DNA of 64,000 bases from Toxonevra muliebris (lineage: Eukaryota > Arthropoda > Insecta > Diptera > Pallopteridae), in assembly GCA_963691655.1 (NCBI GenBank), contig OY829326.1, forward strand, positions 39,583,989 through 39,647,988, written 5' to 3'. The notes under the pieces were generated by a model that saw nothing but the letters and a program-made list of their open reading frames with translations, searched no databases and was not told the origin of the DNA. The translations under genes and the position numbers were made by a program. Of this stretch, positions 59,112 through 64,000 are shown in pieces (the first letter of the stretch is position 1; each line of letters opens with the position of its first letter).

Positions 59112-59624
59112 CTGAAAGTAGAGCAAATAACATGGCGGTATTATAAGTGTGCTTATATTTGAAAGTAAAAACTTTATATATTCGTATTTTGAATAGTATC
59201 AAAAATATTTATTACGAAGACTGAAACATTTTCTTTAAAGGTTAATTGGACTTCCAGTTTTGTATGAAAATAATTTTTTACATCGTTTGAGTTTTTAATT
59301 TACATTTATTTACTTGAATGAATTTTTAATGTCCGTACCATTTTTAATGTTTTACCATTGGATTGATCTAGTTATGATGTTGTATGTTTAAATTATTCCA
59401 CTCTTTTTTTTAGTGAATATTAAACAAAAAATATGTGAATAAAATTTTCTATGAATCAAAAATGTTTTTAACACTAATGAACATGATTTTAATCTTTAAT
59501 TTACGAGTATTTTAAGTGCTAATCTCGAGTTTCCAATTCTCTTTGAGTTTTTAGTTTATCTTCTCTAATGATTTCAATATCTTTTCATAAATTTTAGTTG
59601 ATTGTGTTACAGTTTCCAACAAAT

Positions 59625-59858
59625 CTGTGGTCACAAGTCATAACAGCATAAGTCAGTTTTTTTAATTTTACAGGAGAGCACTTCAAAGGAGAGAAATCAA
59701 TTTGAGTTGTGCTATTTTTCCTTTAATATCTCGTAAACCACTGAACTGATATTCATAAAATTTTGACACAATATGAAATCGGATATGAAGATTGCAATTA
59801 TAATAATAACTCGAATTCGACAAAACTCGAGTTGTGTTGTTATGCCTTGTGACCACAG
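59625..59858. mobile_element. 234-bp MITE with CTGTGGTCACAAG ends
   Basis: The left end is CTGTGGTCACAAGTCATAAC and the right end, on the minus strand, CTGTGGTCACAAGGCATAAC, 19 of 20 identical. AAAT precedes the left end and follows the right end, which could be part of a target duplication. The interior is non-coding with an ACTCGAA/TTCGAGT-type palindrome near 59810. Confidence 0.72.
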
Positions 59859-60164
59859 AAATATATTGTTGAATATTTTTTCATAAAATTAATTTGAAAA
59901 TGCCTGCACATTAAAGTTCGGCCACAACGATCTTAGGGGAATGTGAATCGTTAAATCTAAATACAATTATTACAGAATTTTTTTCAGAATATTATATTAC
60001 CATAATGTTGTTATTGAAGTAAATTTTTTATTTATGAATAAATAATCATCCTTCATAAAACTTTTAAAGAAATTGAAAACTCTGTGGTACATGCAGATTT
60101 TTGTCCTTCACTGTACATTTGCATATGTCATGATCTAATGATAGAGTTTTTAATATTATTTTCA

Positions 60165-60217
60165 ATAACTGGTGAATTTTTATCGAGCTCAAGGCCAGAT
60201 AAAAATTCACCAGTTAT
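60165..60217. other. Perfect 20-bp stem-loop between 14-bp direct repeats
   Basis: ATAACTGGTGAATTTTTATC (60165-60184) is followed after 13 bases by its exact reverse complement (60198-60217). AATATTATTTTCAA lies immediately before it (60152-60165, sharing one base) and again at 60229-60242. This layout is like a tiny inverted-repeat insertion with a long target duplication, or a fold-back replication product. Confidence 0.8.
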
Positions 60218-63200
60218 AAAAAACAAGAAATATTATTTTCAATTGTAATGGCAACATTTTAAAACAAACTCTGAAAATAAACAATTAAAGAGCTGTCCGC
60301 ATACTATTAAAATTTCCCTCAATCCGGTACTGAAAATATTGAATTTATCAATTCAGAAAATATGGTTAAACTTTGTCAGATTGACGAAAATCGAAACAGT
60401 TTTACTGCAGCCAAATTGCAATAAATTTTTTTGTTTTGGTTAGGTTTAGTTTCAGTTATTGTAAGATAGTATTTTTATGAGCGAATAATGAAAATATGTC
60501 ATAAGATCTGAATCCAAGCTTTGAATTGCAATTTCCTTAATATAATCCACTTTTTTTATAAGCGAATGCTACTGTATCTATACTTATATGAGAAATTTTC
60601 ATACAAAATATCTAAATAAAAACTTAAAGTGCATTTAATAAGTTACTATAAATTGTAATTGAATATGTGAAATACATAATCAAATCGTTCTTATCTTATA
60701 TATGCTATAATATTACGCCTTCGTTTTGTCTGACGCATATTCTACTCATTGATTTCACTTTACCTCCTTTAAAAATACACACAGCATTAGTACCTGAATG
60801 AAATGCATCAATATTTCAGATTATCTGTCATGCTGACAACAGATTTCTGACATTGACACCGAAAACACATTCATATGGTAACTTGTATATTATTTGCCTA
60901 CATATATTTATGAGAATAAGTGTCTAATCTGCCAAAATTATAAACATGGCATCACTACACATGCGGGCGAAAATGTACACAAAAAAGTTTACGCCAAAAA
61001 TTAAATGTGTCAATCTTTCCGATAATTGGCAGATGAAATTGAAAAAAAAAAAAAAAAAATCCTTTTCTTTTTTACTAATTAAGTATTAATACCTAATACA
61101 GTTTCTCTGATTTTATTTTTACTTTATTTCATTTGCGTTTTCATTTCATTTTGCAATTTCCGTTGCTGCCCGTATTTTGCTTTTTTCTTAACATGTTAAT
61201 TGGTTGATGTGGGTAAATTGGGAATAAATTGGATACTGCGGTAAGTGGAAGATTTATGCGCGATCAAAAGGTATTAACGAAGTATCGTATTAAAGATGTA
61301 TCTGCAAAAAAAATATATATAAAATACTTTTATAAATGATAGCTTCGTAGCGACTCTTGAAAAGGTGCGAAATCTCAGAATATCTATAAAGCTACAGAAG
61401 TTGCAGATGACGCATATTCGTTCCTTTTTATGATCATATATTTCCTTTGAAAGCAATGAAATCAAAAGTGAATTTAAGATCGATATACTTAGAGTATTTG
61501 CTATGAACAAAAATACATATTTGAGCTCTAGATTTCATTTTATTTTTCCATATGTTCATTTGTATGCAAATCGTATTCAATCTGTCAATATATCACGCAC
61601 ATATGAATGCAGACTTCTATGATCTTGAAAATCTGCAGTAAATGATAATATCAGTAAATGCATCTTGTATTTGTTTGTGTAACACCATGCGACAAACTTT
61701 ATTGAGTATCTAAAATAAAGTATTCTGTCTTAGAAAATCTAGGGACAATTACAAAGTTGCGCTGGAATAAACACAAAACTGAGAATTTACTCTTACCAAA
61801 TCAGTTGAAGTGAAACTCCACAACATACTTTCAGACATAATGCGTTACTTGTGTTCGTCGAAAATAAACTCCATGGCTTGCCGTCGAAAAGCGTATAACG
61901 CATTGAAAATTGAGTTACTCCCAGCTTTTCTTTTACTGCGACGGCAAATAGCTGACAAATTTGTTAGGGATGCTTTAATTCTGTGAAAATGGCATAACCT
62001 ATAACAAAATTTTCATATCCAAAAATTTTAGAACATTTATTTGATGTAGAAACTATTGAATATAGCATATAAAACTTTCAAATGAAATTTTTTTTAAGAG
62101 GATATTCCAGTTTAAAATTAGAAAAATTCTTTTGGGGAATTTTTTTTTTTAACCATTAGAATTGAAAAGATTAATGTTTGTGCATAGTGTAATATTCATT
62201 TATATATGTACGTATTTGTGTGTTTGCGTGTGTGTTTTTATGTAAGTATGCATTTGCGATGCGTTTCGATTGACTGCGCTTGCTTGCAATCACGTTTCTT
62301 GCAAATATAAATCTTAAACTATTACGAGCAAGTATTTTTGTTATTGCTATTGCTATTTGTTTCTGTTGTTCTTGTTTGTAGATATATAGCAGATGTTTTG
62401 CTATAGGTAGTATGTTTCACGATTGATGTTCTAAAAATGTATGTAAAGTATTGTAAACTTTATTATTTGCTGTTAATAATATTTTTGTTTCTCTGTTGCT
62501 ACAGAAATGAATAACAAAGCGAATGTGAGTTCATCACGACATACATATCTCAATACATTTATGAGAGATGAATCACTCTTTACTTATACATATTTGTGAA
62601 AGTGTTATATTGCAGAATATAATACAAAAATAACTAAAACTTTTGACAATAATATGTAAATATGTAAGTATTTTAAGGGTTAAGCATATATATTTAGAAA
62701 TGACATCACTAAGAAAATATTTTTAAAAGTAATGTAAATACAGATAATATTTATTTATTATTATTTGGTGAAAAATGAGAACATATAATTTGATCCAGTT
62801 ACTAAAATCATCGCACAAGTTGAGCGTTAACATAAAAACAATAAAAAATAATTTGGTTATGAATGCGATCATGCTCGTCTTACTTGACTGGGCATGTATT
62901 TACAAACGAATTTCTACATTTTTTTAAATAAATAAAAAAAAAATGCATTATCGCTTACGTCGAGTGTCAATTCATTCGAAGAAAATATTCATAAATAATT
63001 TTTATCAAACTGATTTTTAAATACAATAAATTAAATCAATGATACATTTGATGGACCCTATAAAATTAAAATTTTAGGAAAAATTTTCCAATTTTTTTTA
63101 ATCTTAACTTGAAAAAAAGTGACAAAAAATAAAAAAGAAAAATCAAATTAAATTTTTTCAAATAAATATTATTCAATGTGCATTCTAGTCCATTTTTTTT

Positions 63201-63701
63201 TTATCGTGAGGGACATAATTTCATTAACTCATTGACTTCCCACTTCTGATGATGTACCCAACCTCAAAAAAATTACCAAAAATAGTAGAGGCTCATTTTT
63301 CTCAAATGATCATCATTGGGAATTTGAGCCATTATCAATGATAAGGAATGAGGTTGAGATCTTTCGTGGTGCTCTGACCAATAATCTCCTAAACTGCATG
63401 GGGTTTGCTAATAAGATGGAGTTTTTGCGAAAGAACTTTTCACGTTGAACACGAATCTGAGGTCAAAAACTTCCCATCACGTCACGTTTTAGGAAAAAAA
63501 TGGGGTCAAGCAAGTCTAATTTTTCAAGGATCCGATAATTTTTCCTACTTTTTTCTTAATTTTTACACTTTTCAAACTGATTCAGGACGATACTTTAAAT
63601 CAAAAACAGTTACTGACCTAGAAAAACTATGAATGCAGGAGTGCTCAGTATCAACTTCTCAGATCAGAACCTCCAGAACCAAATAAAAAAAATAAAAAAA
63701 T

Positions 63702-63747
63702 GGTTAAGTTAGGTTAGAAAAGGTTAGGTTAGGTTAAGTTAGGTTAG
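63702..63747 (+). repeat. TTAGG-like pentamer tract
   Basis: GGTTAAGTTAGGTTAGAAAA then GGTTAGGTTAGGTTAAGTTA and GGTTAG: mostly GGTTA units with a few changes. It follows an AAATAAAAAA run, so it may be the simple-repeat tail of a retroelement. Confidence 0.75.
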
Positions 63748-64000
63748 TGCAGTACCCACTTAACTATCGATGTACAGAAATGAGCAGGAATTTCCTGGTT
63801 TTGGGGACTATGTTTTGCTCTCCTGCGTGAATTCTGGCTACACATATTTTAGGCGCTTTTTATTCGTCACTCGCTTCTAGTTATGCATAATTAGTAGCGA
63901 TTATTGTATATGAAAACAAGCTCTTTCGGCTCCTAGAATAAAACCGTAAATGAAACAAAAAGTTTGTGTTTAGAGATTTAAACATATTTAAATTTAGTTT

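Larger units (their letters stand above)
59112..64000. other. Upstream dally intron or 5' region, no exon found
   Basis: I searched both strands for the missing N-terminal glypican exon (cysteine-rich, with a Cys-Cys pair) and for a signal peptide, and found neither. The region holds a MITE (59625-59858), a perfect stem-loop (60165-60217), poly-A runs and a TTAGG-like tract (63702-63747). If dally begins beyond 64 kb, this is intron. Confidence 0.4.

Noticed and set aside
63702..63747. A true telomere
   Set aside because: Too short and degenerate, surrounded by ordinary sequence, and flies do not use TTAGG telomeres.

Overview
The window is eukaryotic and AT-rich. Its genes are split by short GT-AG introns, and the long introns and intergenic tracts are full of DNA transposons, MITEs, SINE-like repeats and microsatellites. 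The proteins read as close relatives of Drosophila ones (Klp67A, Keren/Spitz, Dally, Mcm7, RpL8), but the spacing is much looser than in Drosophila. I infer a non-drosophilid higher fly, for example a tephritid fruit fly. Several of the genes (dally, Mcm7, Klp67A) lie around 66E-67A on chromosome 3L of D. melanogaster, as I recall, so this is probably Muller element D.

Layout. 309-3182 (-): FAM76-family zinc-ribbon/coiled-coil protein in six exons. 5274-9421 (+): kinesin-8 motor Klp67A in six exons, with the mitochondrial ribosome recycling factor gene nested in intron 3 on the opposite strand (7051-7827). 9729-10394 (-): unrecognised small secreted or membrane protein with a TATA box. 11062-12530 (-): pyridoxal kinase in four exons. 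15261-16098 (+): ribosomal protein L8 with a probable TOP-type non-coding first exon. 16.2-25.9 kb: a gene-poor stretch holding a short hAT element, an inverted-repeat MITE, an exact 156-bp-period duplication, tRNA-like modules and another 8-bp-TSD MITE. 25995-26621 (+): Spitz/Keren-type EGFR ligand. 27510-28298 (+): Ndfip (Nedd4-family interacting protein). 29508-30344 (-): chymotrypsin-fold serine protease with a TATA box. 33340-35747 (-): replicative helicase subunit Mcm7 in five exons, with a palindromic E2F-type site upstream. 37430-39100: pogo-like transposon. 44134-59111 (-): last six recognisable exons of the glypican dally, separated by a 12.7-kb intron. The 5' end of dally was not found and probably lies beyond 64 kb.

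The dally intron holds a dead Tc1-like transposase, a dead non-LTR reverse transcriptase, and a DD37D (maT-type) mariner inserted inside an older MITE. A further MITE and a perfect stem-loop flanked by 14-bp direct repeats lie upstream of the dally exons.

The genes do not form an operon or a single pathway. They are housekeeping and developmental genes in what looks like conserved fly synteny. All exon boundaries were read by eye from splice signals, reading-frame continuity and family resemblance. No alignment or database search was run.
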